Shown here piece after piece: positions 1 through 6,288 of a DNA stretch of 11,017 nucleotides; position 1 is the stretch's first letter; each line of letters opens with the position of its first letter. The position numbers were made by a program, and so were the translations under genes. The notes beneath the pieces are model-generated. The model had not been told where the DNA came from and searched no databases. It was given only the letters and a program-made list of their open reading frames with translations. The DNA is taken from contig CALFIA010000211.1 in assembly GCA_937876275.1 (NCBI GenBank), positions 1 to 11,017 of the forward strand, read 5' to 3'. The DNA comes from an uncultured Actinomycetes bacterium. GTDB taxonomy: Bacteria > Actinomycetota > Actinomycetes > S36-B12.

Positions 1-1042
1 CCTGCCCGAAAGCAATCGCACGCAGGAAGTAGTAACGAAAGGCGTCAGAGCCGAAGTGATCGATGATCTGATCTGGCGAGATGCCGGTCAGCTTGGTCTT
101 CGACATCTTCTCGCCCCCGACAAGAAGCCAACCGTGCGCGAATACCTTCTTCGGCAGCGGCAGGTTCGCGGCCATCAGCATCGCGGGCCAGTACACGGCG
201 TGGAAGCGCAGGATGTCCTTGCCGACCAGGTGCACATCGGCGGGCCAGGTGCGCGCAAAGAGCTTGCCCTCGGCCGAATCAGGCGCGGCACCGAAACCAA
301 CCGCGGTCGCGTAGTTGAGAAGTGCGTCGAACCAGACGTACACAACCTGCTTCTCGTCCCACGGCAATGGGATTCCCCAGCCCACGCTCGAACGCGACAT
401 CGAGATATCGACGAGTCCTTGACGCAGGAAGCTCATTACCTCGTTGTAGGCGCTCTGCGGCTGAATTGCATCCGGATTTGCCTCGTAGTGATCGATCAGG
501 CGCTGCTGGAAGGCCGACAGCTGGAAGAACCAGTTGTCTTCTTTCAACTGCTCGACCGGCCGGCCATGCACGGGGCACAGCTTCTGACCGTCGAATTCAC
601 CTTCGCCGTCGATGAGATCACCGGGGAGCTTGAACTCTTCGCAACCGACGCAGTACGGCCCTTCGTAGGGGGCGGCGAAGACGTAGCCGTTCTCGCGGAG
701 CACCTCCCAGAAGCGCTGCACGCCCTCGATGTGGCGCGAAGAAGTAGTGCGGATGAAGTCATCGTTCGCGGCGTCGACGGTCTCGAGAACCGGCAGCCAG
801 TCGGTGCTGACGAGGCGATCGACCCACTGCTGCGGGGTGACTCCGCCGGCCTCGGCAGCACGCTCGACCTTGGTGCCATGCTCATCGACGCCGGTGAGGA
901 ACCAGACCTCCTCGCCGCGCTGGCGGTGCCAGCGGGTGAGCACATCGCCCGCAGTAGTCGTGTACGCATGCCCGATATGAGGGGCATCGTTGACGTAATA
1001 GATAGGCGTGGTCAGGTAAAACGCCTTATCGGACGATGACAT
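1..1042 (-). CDS. metG: Methionyl-tRNA synthetase, N-terminal 347 residues (cut by window edge)
   Basis: Class I aminoacyl-tRNA synthetase that charges tRNA-Met with methionine in the cytoplasm. The frame reads leftwards from ATG at 1042 and leaves the window still open. Visible signatures are the HIGH motif at residues 22-25 (context NDAPHIGHAYTTT), the FLTGVDEHG block, a zinc-knuckle region with CVGC and CPVHG, the VYVWFDALLNY block, and the KMSKT loop at about 312-316. These fix the family beyond reasonable doubt; the C-terminal anticodon-binding part lies outside. The start is chosen because HIGH falls at the usual distance from the N-terminus; the preceding GAGG is only one base from ATG, so the ribosome site is poor. 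The gene begins 9 bases after the rsmI stop in the same direction, so the two are probably cotranscribed. The long rightward reading frame across the same bases is a shadow. Confidence 0.97.
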   Translation of the reverse strand, partial: MSSSDKAFYLTTPIYYVNDAPHIGHAYTTTAGDVLTRWHRQRGEEVWFLTGVDEHGTKVERAAEAGGVTPQQWVDRLVSTDWLPVLETVDAANDDFIRTTSSRHIEGVQRFWEVLRENGYVFAAPYEGPYCVGCEEFKLPGDLIDGEGEFDGQKLCPVHGRPVEQLKEDNWFFQLSAFQQRLIDHYEANPDAIQPQSAYNEVMSFLRQGLVDISMSRSSVGWGIPLPWDEKQVVYVWFDALLNYATAVGFGAAPDSAEGKLFARTWPADVHLVGKDILRFHAVYWPAMLMAANLPLPKKVFAHGWLLVGGEKMSKTKLTGISPDQIIDHFGSDAFRYYFLRAIAFGQ

Positions 1043-1051
1043 GCCTCGATC

Positions 1052-1924
1052 TTAGGGCGCGGGGGCCGAGCCCTTAGCCGCGACGACTGCGGCGTACACC
1101 TCACGACGCGGCACCCCGGCCTCCTTGGCCACGGCCGCGATGGCCGCCTTTCGGTCCTCACCATCGGCCTCGCGGGCCGCAACTGCCGCCACCCAGTCAT
1201 CGGCTGTGACCAATCCGGAGGCCTCACGCTGTTCGGATTCGCTCGCCCCACTGACGACAACCGTGATTTCCCCGCGCACGCCCTCGGTCGCCCAGTCGGC
1301 CAGCTCGCCAAGACCGCCGCGCTTGACCTCTTCATAGGTCTTGGTCAGTTCGCGGCAGACCGCCGCCGGGCGGTCAGCGCCAAAGCTCTCGGCCATCGCG
1401 CGCAAGGTGGCCTCGATGCGATGCGGTGCCTCGAAGAAGACCATCGTGCGCGGCTCGGCCGCCAACTGAGCGAGGCGAGTGCTCCGCTCTCCGCCCTTAC
1501 GTGGAAGGAAACCTTCGAAGCAGAAACGATCGACAGGCAGGCCTGAGACCGCGAGTGCAGCGAGAACAGCTGAAGGACCAGGGACGATCGTCACGTTGAT
1601 TCCGGCAGCAACTGCGTCGGCAACCAGGCGATAACCGGGATCACTCACGGATGGCATTCCGGCATCGGTTACTACGGCAATCACTGAGCCTTCGAGCGCT
1701 GCCTGCACCAGTGAATCGGTGCGCGCAATCTCATTGCCCTCGAAATACGACACGATGCGGCCGGTCGGAGTGACTCCGAGATCGCTCATCAGGCGGTGGA
1801 GCCTGCGGGTGTCTTCCGCTGCGATGACATCCGCAGTGGCAAGCAGCTCAATGAGTCGCGGCGGGGCGTCACCGATGTTGCCCAGGGGCGTTGCCGCCAA
1901 CACGACTTTCCCCTGTTCAGTCAC
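1052..1924 (-). CDS. rsmI: 16S rRNA (cytidine-1402-2'-O)-methyltransferase RsmI
   Basis: Uses S-adenosylmethionine to methylate the ribose 2'-OH of C1402 in 16S rRNA, fine-tuning the decoding centre. The 290-residue length is normal. Family blocks are in order: TPLGNIGD (12-19), EDTRR (37-41), TDAGMPSVSDPG (86-97), GFLPRKGG (138-145), FFEAPHR (163-169) and CRELTKTYEE (190-199). The last 60 or so residues form the helical C-terminal domain usual for this family. The GTG start at 1924 puts the first beta strand (KVVLAATPLG) right at the N-terminus, as in homologues. CACAAT (reverse complement of 1931-1936) lies six bases upstream of GTG, so transcription may begin at or next to the start codon; this is inference. 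It is divergent from the mannosyltransferase gene and precedes metG. Confidence 0.96.
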   Translation of the reverse strand: MTEQGKVVLAATPLGNIGDAPPRLIELLATADVIAAEDTRRLHRLMSDLGVTPTGRIVSYFEGNEIARTDSLVQAALEGSVIAVVTDAGMPSVSDPGYRLVADAVAAGINVTIVPGPSAVLAALAVSGLPVDRFCFEGFLPRKGGERSTRLAQLAAEPRTMVFFEAPHRIEATLRAMAESFGADRPAAVCRELTKTYEEVKRGGLGELADWATEGVRGEITVVVSGASESEQREASGLVTADDWVAAVAAREADGEDRKAAIAAVAKEAGVPRREVYAAVVAAKGSAPAP

Positions 1925-1960
1925 TCGCGCATTGTGTCAGTTCCACGGAGCCGCACCCCG

Positions 1961-1977
1961 CCTACGATGGGCAGGTG
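1961..1977 (+). promoter_or_regulatory. Likely leaderless -10 element of the mannosyltransferase gene
   Basis: TACGAT at 1963-1968 fits the actinobacterial -10 form TAnnnT. It ends six bases before the GTG at 1975, so the transcript would begin at or within a base of the start codon. No Shine-Dalgarno sequence precedes the GTG. The -35 side is weak (GTTCCA at 1940-1945, 17-base spacer). Leaderless starts are common in actinobacteria; the assignment here is inference from spacing. Confidence 0.5.
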
Positions 1978-3534
1978 ACCGACACGCGCGATGTGGCCTC
2001 GCTGACCCGCAGGCTCGTGCCCCCGATGCCCTCCCACGGCATTCGCGGCTGGATCGGCCCGCTCGTCGTGGCCTTCATCGGCGGATTTCTGCGCCTGTGG
2101 AACCTCGGCACACCTCACGCCATTGCCTTCGACGAGACCTATTACCCGAAGGACGCCCTGTCACTGCTGCGCTTCGGTTACGAGCGGGCGATGGTCGATG
2201 GCGCGAATGAGACGCTCCTGGCGAGCGATGGCAACTGGCACATTCTCGACATCTTCAAGCCCGATCCCGCCTTCGTGGTGCATCCGCCTTTAGGTAAGTG
2301 GACCATCGCCGTCGGCGAGTACGTGTTCGGTGCAACGCCTTTCGGCTGGCGTATTGCTGTCTGCGTGCTGGGCATCCTCGCGATCATCATCACTGCTCGC
2401 ATCACCCGCCGCCTCACTCGATCCGATCTCATCGGCACGCTCGCCGGGCTGTTCCTCGCCCTCGACGGGATTCACATCGTGATGAGCCGCACCGGCCTAC
2501 TCGACATGGTGCTCGGCTTCTGGGTGCTCGTCGCCTTCGGCTTGCTCCTCATTGATCGCGATAGCACACGCAAACGAATGGCCGAATTCATCGAGCTAAA
2601 CGGAATCAACGCAGCGGCCACAAAGTTCGGACCGCGATTCGGCTACCGTCCATTGCGTTGGGCGGCAGCGGTCGCCCTAGGCCTTGCATGCGCGGTGAAG
2701 TGGTCCGGCATCTGGTTCATCGTCTTCTTCATCATCATGACGTTGGTCTGGGATATCTCGACTCGCCGTGCCATTGGAGTTCAGCAGCCGTGGCGCGCGA
2801 CCTTCCTGCGCGAAACGCCTATCACCGCAGTCGTGATGGTGGCGATCGCGATCGTCGTTTACTTCTTCAGTTGGACGGGCTGGCTGCTCACTGATGGCGG
2901 ATACGATCGAAACTGGGCTGCCGACCAAGACCCGTCGATCATCCCTGCGGTGCTGAGATCTCTGTGGCACTACCACGCAGAGGCGTGGAACTTCCACGTC
3001 AATCTCACGTCAGCACACTCCTACGCCAGCAATCCCCTGTCGTGGCCCTTCCAGTCGCGCCCCACCTCGTTCTACTGGAATTCCATCAAGGACGGCTCGC
3101 AGGGTTGCCCGACTGACAACTGCGCCGCCGAAGTACTCGCTCTCGGTAACCCGATCATCTGGTGGGCTGCGATCGGCGCCATCATTCATCAAGTCTGGCG
3201 CTGGACAGCACGCCGCGACTGGCGTTCAGGCGCAGTGCTCGTCGGTATTGCCGCCGGCTGGCTGCCATGGTTGCTCTACCTGAACCGCACGATCTTCACC
3301 TTCTACACCGTGGTCTATGTGCCGTTTGTCGTCATGGCTCTTGCAATGACCTGCGGCTCGATCCTTGGCCCCGCGAATGCACCGGAACGTCGGCGACGCT
3401 GGGGTGCGATTGCCGTAGGTGTCCTGGTACTTCTCGTAGTGCTATCCGCTTGGTGGTTCTATCCGATCTGGACAGGCCAGGTCATTCCGTATGAGCAGTG
3501 GAATCTACGCATGTGGATGCCGACCTGGATCTAG
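1975..3534 (+). CDS. pmt: Dolichyl/polyprenyl-phosphate-mannose--protein mannosyltransferase (PMT, GT39)
   Basis: Membrane GT-C glycosyltransferase that moves mannose from polyprenyl-phosphomannose to Ser/Thr of proteins crossing the membrane by the Sec route. From the GTG at 1975 it has 519 residues, close to the mycobacterial enzyme. A first membrane helix (about 26-44) is followed by the extracytoplasmic AFDETYYPKDA segment, whose Asp53-Glu54 is the family's catalytic acidic pair. The HPPLGKW motif at 103-109 is typical. Many hydrophobic segments follow, and the C-terminal part ends in aromatic-rich YEQWNLRMWMPTW, as in the PMT C-terminal four-helix domain. An ATG at 1891 is in frame but would overlap rsmI and add 28 polar residues before the conserved region, so I reject it. 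It is divergent from rsmI (50 bases) and convergent with the DUF305 gene (4 bases between stops). Confidence 0.95.
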   Translation: MTDTRDVASLTRRLVPPMPSHGIRGWIGPLVVAFIGGFLRLWNLGTPHAIAFDETYYPKDALSLLRFGYERAMVDGANETLLASDGNWHILDIFKPDPAFVVHPPLGKWTIAVGEYVFGATPFGWRIAVCVLGILAIIITARITRRLTRSDLIGTLAGLFLALDGIHIVMSRTGLLDMVLGFWVLVAFGLLLIDRDSTRKRMAEFIELNGINAAATKFGPRFGYRPLRWAAAVALGLACAVKWSGIWFIVFFIIMTLVWDISTRRAIGVQQPWRATFLRETPITAVVMVAIAIVVYFFSWTGWLLTDGGYDRNWAADQDPSIIPAVLRSLWHYHAEAWNFHVNLTSAHSYASNPLSWPFQSRPTSFYWNSIKDGSQGCPTDNCAAEVLALGNPIIWWAAIGAIIHQVWRWTARRDWRSGAVLVGIAAGWLPWLLYLNRTIFTFYTVVYVPFVVMALAMTCGSILGPANAPERRRRWGAIAVGVLVLLVVLSAWWFYPIWTGQVIPYEQWNLRMWMPTWI

Positions 3535-3538
3535 TCGG

Positions 3539-4141
3539 TTACTGCCCAAGCATCTGCTTCATCTGCGCAATCTCGGCGGTTTGCGCGTCGATGATCTTCT
3601 GCGCGAGTGCAGTGACCGTGGGGGTCTTGCCATTGTCGATCACATCCTGAGCCATGGTGATCGCGCCTTCGTGGTGACCGATCATGCCCTCCAGATAGAG
3701 CCGATCGAAGTCTGCGCCCTTCGCATTGGAGAGTTCAGCCATCTGCTCATCTGAGAGCACGCCGTCCATGTGCATGGCATGACCACCCATCGCGGTTCCG
3801 GCGCCTGAATCCTCAAGCCAGGTACGCATCTGCTCGATCTCCGGGCCCTGGGCAGCGGCGATGGCGTCAGCCAGCTTCTGCACCTCAGGGCTGGCACCTC
3901 GCGTCGACGCCAGCTTCGACATCTCGACGGCCTGCTCATGGTGAGGAATCATCATCTGCAGGAACATGACGTCGGCATCAGTCAGCGAACTCATTCCCTC
4001 ATTCATCATGCCGCTCGACTCCGTAGTTGCGGACGCAGTCGCCGATGTTGCCGGCTCCGTGGAGGAGCAGGCTGCGGTAGTGACGAGAGTTAGGCCGAGC
4101 AGGGCTGTCAGCACGATGACTATCGTGCGAGGCTGCTTCAC
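3539..4141 (-). CDS. DUF305 family lipoprotein
   Basis: Predicted lipid-anchored extracytoplasmic protein with one DUF305 domain, a ferritin-like four-helix family whose biochemical role is not settled and which is often linked to metals such as copper. From GTG at 4141 it has 200 residues: a signal sequence (KQPRTIVIVLTALLGLTLV), a lipobox-like TAAC giving Cys25, a Ser/Thr/Ala linker to about residue 50, then two copies of the family motif, MMIPHHEQAVEMS (63-75) and MIGHHEGAITMA (153-164). A His/Met stretch (MGGHAMHMDG, 118-127) between them could bind metal. The frame is open to an ATG at 4177, but that start would put 27 partly acidic residues before the lipoprotein signal; neither start has a clear ribosome site. 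Its stop is four bases from the stop of the convergent PMT gene. Confidence 0.9.
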   Translation of the reverse strand: MKQPRTIVIVLTALLGLTLVTTAACSSTEPATSATASATTESSGMMNEGMSSLTDADVMFLQMMIPHHEQAVEMSKLASTRGASPEVQKLADAIAAAQGPEIEQMRTWLEDSGAGTAMGGHAMHMDGVLSDEQMAELSNAKGADFDRLYLEGMIGHHEGAITMAQDVIDNGKTPTVTALAQKIIDAQTAEIAQMKQMLGQ

Positions 4142-4280
4142 ACGAACGCTGATCACCACCTCAGTCTCACACGACATGGCGGATCTGCGCGCGTCGGAAG
4201 GTCAGGCGGAGGTAAGGATCCGATCCGCACCCACTTCGGGGGGATTCGGCTCCATTTGCCGAGCGTGGAGGCACCCTTGG

Positions 4281-4286
4281 TAGTCT
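4281..4286 (+). promoter_or_regulatory. Possible -10 box of the tRNA-Ala gene
   Basis: TAGTCT fits TAnnnT and lies 12 bases before the tRNA 5' end, suitable for a short 5' leader removed by RNase P. The best upstream element, TTGCCG at 4256-4261, is 19 bases away, which is long, so this is only a weak call. Confidence 0.3.
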
Positions 4287-4298
4287 TCCTCTTCGCAA

Positions 4299-4371
4299 GG
4301 GGCTGTGGCGCAGTTGGTAGCGCGTCTCGTTCGCAATGAGAAGGCCAGGGGTTCGAATCCCCTCAGCTCCA
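4299..4371 (+). tRNA. tRNA-Ala (anticodon CGC)
   Basis: A complete 73-base cloverleaf can be folded by eye. The acceptor stem GGGGCTG pairs with CAGCTCC and contains the G3-U70 wobble pair, the identity element of alanine tRNAs. The D arm is GCGC AGTTGGTA GCGC. The anticodon stem TCTCG/TGAGA (G-T at the base of the loop) carries the loop TTCGCAA with CGC at 4332-4334, reading GCG. The T arm is AGGGG TTCGAAT CCCCT. The discriminator is A4371. The terminal CCA is not encoded and must be added enzymatically. Confidence 0.97.
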
Positions 4372-4372
4372 C

Positions 4373-4411
4373 AAAGACGTAGGGCGGTCCCGCAGGGGCC
4401 GTCTTTCGTCT
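4373..4411 (+). terminator. Terminator hairpin after tRNA-Ala, probably bidirectional
   Basis: GGTCCC (4386-4391) pairs with GGGGCC (4395-4400) around a GCA loop. Below it AAAGAC (4373-4378) pairs with GTCTTT (4401-4406), leaving a 7-base bulge on the left arm. A T-rich tail (TTTCGTCTTTAT) follows. It starts two bases after the tRNA and lies between two convergent transcription units, so it may also stop the leftward SOUL cluster. Confidence 0.65.
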
Positions 4412-4454
4412 TTATAGATGCGGGATTCGAGGAGGACCGAAGGGACGGTTCCCA

Positions 4455-4691
4455 TCAGCTCCGGCTATTTCTCCACGACATCACGGCGAACCTGGACGCG
4501 CCGGAGAGCACGCTCAGCACGGAGGCGAAACTGCCGATTGAGCCAATCGAAAATGCCGAGCCGACAGAACCGATGGACATGAAGGATCCGTAAGACCCGA
4601 TCGACAGAAACGAGTTACGCGAGTAAGCGCTAAGTACCGACCGGCGTGAATTGATGGAGCGAATCGAGTCAGTGACTGGGTGAGTGTCCAT
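4455..4691 (-). CDS. Small Ser-x-x triplet-repeat protein, function unknown
   Basis: A 78-residue protein I do not assign to a named family. Serine occupies residues 9, 12, 15 and every third position through 66, then 72 and 78: 22 of 24 register positions from 9 to 78. The middle position of each triplet is mostly hydrophobic (Ile, Val, Phe), and a nonapeptide unit of the type S-F-[LM]-S-I-G-S-x-G is clearest at 27-53. The serines use both TCN and AGC/AGT codons (AGC at 21, 60 and 78; AGT at 54), which argues that the repeat is kept by selection on protein rather than by recent DNA duplication. No signal peptide is evident. No Shine-Dalgarno precedes the ATG; GATACT ends six bases upstream and could be a leaderless -10 box. 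It starts 21 bases after the hydrophobic-peptide stop in the same direction. A beta-solenoid-like fold is possible but is only a guess. Confidence 0.6.
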   Translation of the reverse strand: MDTHPVTDSIRSINSRRSVLSAYSRNSFLSIGSYGSFMSIGSVGSAFSIGSIGSFASVLSVLSGASRFAVMSWRNSRS

Positions 4692-4712
4692 GGCTTAAGT
4701 ATCGGGCCGAGA

Positions 4713-4835
4713 TCACTTCGTTGCTCGGAATGTTCGATCATTCCCTTCACTGAGCGGCTTGTGTGATCGAGTCATGCGCTTGGTCGCATGATTGGCCCAC
4801 CAGGCACCCAGACCAATGATGAGGAGCAGCGCCAT
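4713..4835 (-). CDS. 40-aa hydrophobic peptide overlapping the zinc-ribbon stop
   Basis: A short frame of 40 residues starting MALLLIIGLGAWWANHATKR. Its hydrophobic N-terminal stretch (2-14) followed by a basic tail suggests a tiny membrane-associated protein with the tail in the cytoplasm, though 13 residues is short for a full membrane span. Its ATG shares one base with the TAA of the zinc-ribbon gene (TAATG), the classic arrangement for translational coupling. That overlap, and the continued direction of the cluster, are the main reasons for calling it. No homologue is recognised. It could be non-coding spacer read by chance. Confidence 0.4.
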   Translation of the reverse strand: MALLLIIGLGAWWANHATKRMTRSHKPLSEGNDRTFRATK

Positions 4836-5005
4836 TACCTGCCCCACGCGTGATTGCAGGAAATGCAAAGGAAGTCATAACCTGCGTGCTGCCTCAGCTC
4901 AAGACCCTGCGCTCCGCATGCGGGGCACAGCGGCACCTTCTGCCCCTGCTCGGATCGGTCTGCTGGGCGCTGCCACCCACTGCTGTTGTGTCGTTCAACT
5001 CTCAT
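4835..5005 (-). CDS. 56-aa zinc-ribbon protein
   Basis: A short frame downstream of the SOUL gene, 56 residues from ATG at 5005. It contains CPACG (Cys27, Cys30) and, 17 residues after Cys30, CISC (Cys47, Cys50). The order VPLCPACGAQ...GYDFLCISCNHAW is a textbook zinc ribbon: two CxxC knuckles, with an aromatic before the second and a Trp after it. The first 24 residues are polar and probably disordered. The role is unknown; such small ribbons bind nucleic acid or protein. The ATG lies 12 bases after the SOUL stop and has no proper Shine-Dalgarno (only GAG), so it may depend on translation of the upstream gene. The CxxC spacing makes chance coding unlikely. Confidence 0.62.
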   Translation of the reverse strand: MRVERHNSSGWQRPADRSEQGQKVPLCPACGAQGLELRQHAGYDFLCISCNHAWGR

Positions 5006-5017
5006 GCACTCAGAGTG

Positions 5018-5521
5018 CTACGACCCTCTGACATCGATAAGCACTTCATTGCGGCGCAGGAACCATGGCTTCCACGGCGGGTCGTACCTGGCCCACACCG
5101 GTGGGCCTAGTTCGACGAGACCCTGCTGCCGGATGACCTCACGGAGCGCAGAAGTGTGCTGCTGAACACCGGAGTATGTCCATCGACCCGACCACTGGGC
5201 CGCAATCGCAAGGTGCTCGGGAATCTCGCGGAGACTCACGTTCGCATCGTCGGGCAGCGGGTAGTCATCGATCCCCTTGCCGCCAGGCAGGACAAAACTG
5301 ACAGTCCACTGACTCTGCGCTTCAGCCTCCACCTGCAGCACGGGTGCGGTCATCGCCAACTGCTTTGCAGAGATGTACCGCACGAGTGGGCCGAAGGCCC
5401 GGTTACCGACTCGTTCCGGTGAGCCGGTCAAGGTGACGTCGGCGACGGTGCATCGCGAGTACCTGCGAAGTTGCGCATTCGGATACGTCGAGACGACCTC
5501 GTAATGCTGCTGCTCTGTCAT
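5018..5521 (-). CDS. SOUL family heme-binding protein
   Basis: A 167-residue protein of the SOUL/HBP family, whose eukaryotic members bind heme; the bacterial role is not established. Family marks are the N-terminal YEVVSTYPNAQLRRY strand, the AMTAPV block at about 56-61, the SFVLPGG strand (75-81), and the C-terminal YDPPWKPWFLRRNEV signature (146-160). No signal peptide or membrane segment is seen, so it is probably cytoplasmic. The ATG at 5521 is preceded by AGGAGG four bases away, a strong ribosome site that decides the start. The gene heads a leftward cluster with the zinc ribbon, hydrophobic peptide and Ser-x-x protein. Confidence 0.93.
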   Translation of the reverse strand: MTEQQHYEVVSTYPNAQLRRYSRCTVADVTLTGSPERVGNRAFGPLVRYISAKQLAMTAPVLQVEAEAQSQWTVSFVLPGGKGIDDYPLPDDANVSLREIPEHLAIAAQWSGRWTYSGVQQHTSALREVIRQQGLVELGPPVWARYDPPWKPWFLRRNEVLIDVRGS

Positions 5522-5552
5522 GGCGCCTCCTGGTGGCTTGTGGCCTACTTCC

Positions 5553-5582
5553 AGTATGCGCCCGAATGAGCCAGCTTGTGAC
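5553..5582 (-). promoter_or_regulatory. Candidate promoter of the SOUL cluster
   Basis: On the minus strand GTCACA (5577-5582) and CATACT (5553-5558) are separated by 18 bases. They resemble -35 (4 of 6 to TTGACA) and -10 elements. The start of transcription would fall about 25 bases before the SOUL ATG, leaving room for its AGGAGG site. Found by eye only. Confidence 0.4.
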
Positions 5583-5606
5583 CCCTCGTCGTTGGGGAAG
5601 CTCCGA

Positions 5607-6236
5607 CTAAGCGCTGAACTGGGCGACGAAGGTTGCCCACGGCTTCATGGCATCCCATCCGCCGGTGACTGCCGTGAGGCACTCCTTGGTGCTCAACCAC
5701 TTTCCCGGTGCGCGATGACTACTCATCACGAGTGACGTGAGGGCAAGGAGGTCAGCGGCAGGGTCATCCTTCTTGTAGCCACGGGGTACTGTCGCGAGCC
5801 GCCAGTCAGTGTTGAGATGTGGCCCTTTCTTCTCAACACTGGCGATGAGCTTTCGCACCTTCGCCTCCCCCTCAGGCGTCGCCACGAGCTCGCGGAAGCG
5901 TTGCAGTACAGGCTTGTCGGGCTGAAAGGCGCCACCACCCAGAATCATTCCGTCTGCAGAGAACTGCACGTAGTAGCCGGCGCCACCGAAGTCGACCCAC
6001 ATTGACGCGGTCTCCTTGATGGGAGTCTTGTCATTGCCGAAACGGGTGTCGCGGTAAGGCCGGAAGATCTTGGGGTTGCCGTACTTGCCCGTGACGGTCT
6101 CGGCAAGAGCCTCCAGCGGCCCTCGCACCTGCTCGACGTAGCGCTGCTTATTGGCCTTGAACCACTCGCGAGTGTTGTTTTCCTCGAGCTCGAGGTAGAA
6201 ATCCACGAGACCGGGACCAAATCCATCAAATGCCAT
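5607..6236 (-). CDS. DUF2461 family protein (TIGR02453-like)
   Basis: A 209-residue soluble protein of a widespread family of unknown function. The characteristic block is IFRPYRDTRFGNDKTPIKE (57-75), preceded by an N-terminal helix region (FGPGLVDFYLELEENNTREWF) and followed by the strand AGYYVQFSADGMILGGGAF (86-104), all in family order; length is typical. No signal peptide. ATG at 6236 starts at the conserved N-terminus; the upstream bases hold only CAGG as a weak ribosome site. It follows the exonuclease gene by 52 bases in the same direction and may be cotranscribed with it. The gap to the SOUL gene (85 bases) appears to hold a separate promoter. Confidence 0.9.
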   Translation of the reverse strand: MAFDGFGPGLVDFYLELEENNTREWFKANKQRYVEQVRGPLEALAETVTGKYGNPKIFRPYRDTRFGNDKTPIKETASMWVDFGGAGYYVQFSADGMILGGGAFQPDKPVLQRFRELVATPEGEAKVRKLIASVEKKGPHLNTDWRLATVPRGYKKDDPAADLLALTSLVMSSHRAPGKWLSTKECLTAVTGGWDAMKPWATFVAQFSA

Positions 6237-6251
6237 GCCTGATTATTTCAC

Positions 6252-6274
6252 CCATTCGAATGGTCGAAATCGAC
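6252..6274. promoter_or_regulatory. Two adjacent palindromes between the exonuclease and DUF2461 genes
   Basis: CCATTCGAATGG (6252-6263) is a perfect 12-base palindrome. It is followed directly by GTCG-AAAT-CGAC (6263-6274), sharing one G. They lie between the exonuclease stop (6289) and the DUF2461 ATG (6236). They could be an operator or a weak attenuator; no T tract follows on either strand. Confidence 0.3.
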
Positions 6275-6288
6275 TTCTGGGTTTTCGG

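Noticed and set aside
56..1039. Long rightward reading frame of 327 codons opposite metG
   Set aside because: The opposite strand carries unmistakable MetRS motifs; the rightward protein has no family resemblance and is a high-GC antisense shadow.
4336..4593. Rightward frame across the tRNA 3' half and the Ser-x-x gene
   Set aside because: It starts inside the tRNA and runs through its terminator; the periodicity in its second half mirrors the serine repeat on the other strand.
4995..5021. Resemblance of the TAGCACTC segment to a CIRCE heat-shock operator
   Set aside because: Only one half-site fits; the second half matches at about 6 of 9 positions and the TAG is the SOUL stop codon.
4792..5110. 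Two rightward frames across the zinc-ribbon region
   Set aside because: They oppose a frame with zinc-ribbon signatures, have no ribosome sites, and one overlaps the end of the SOUL gene.
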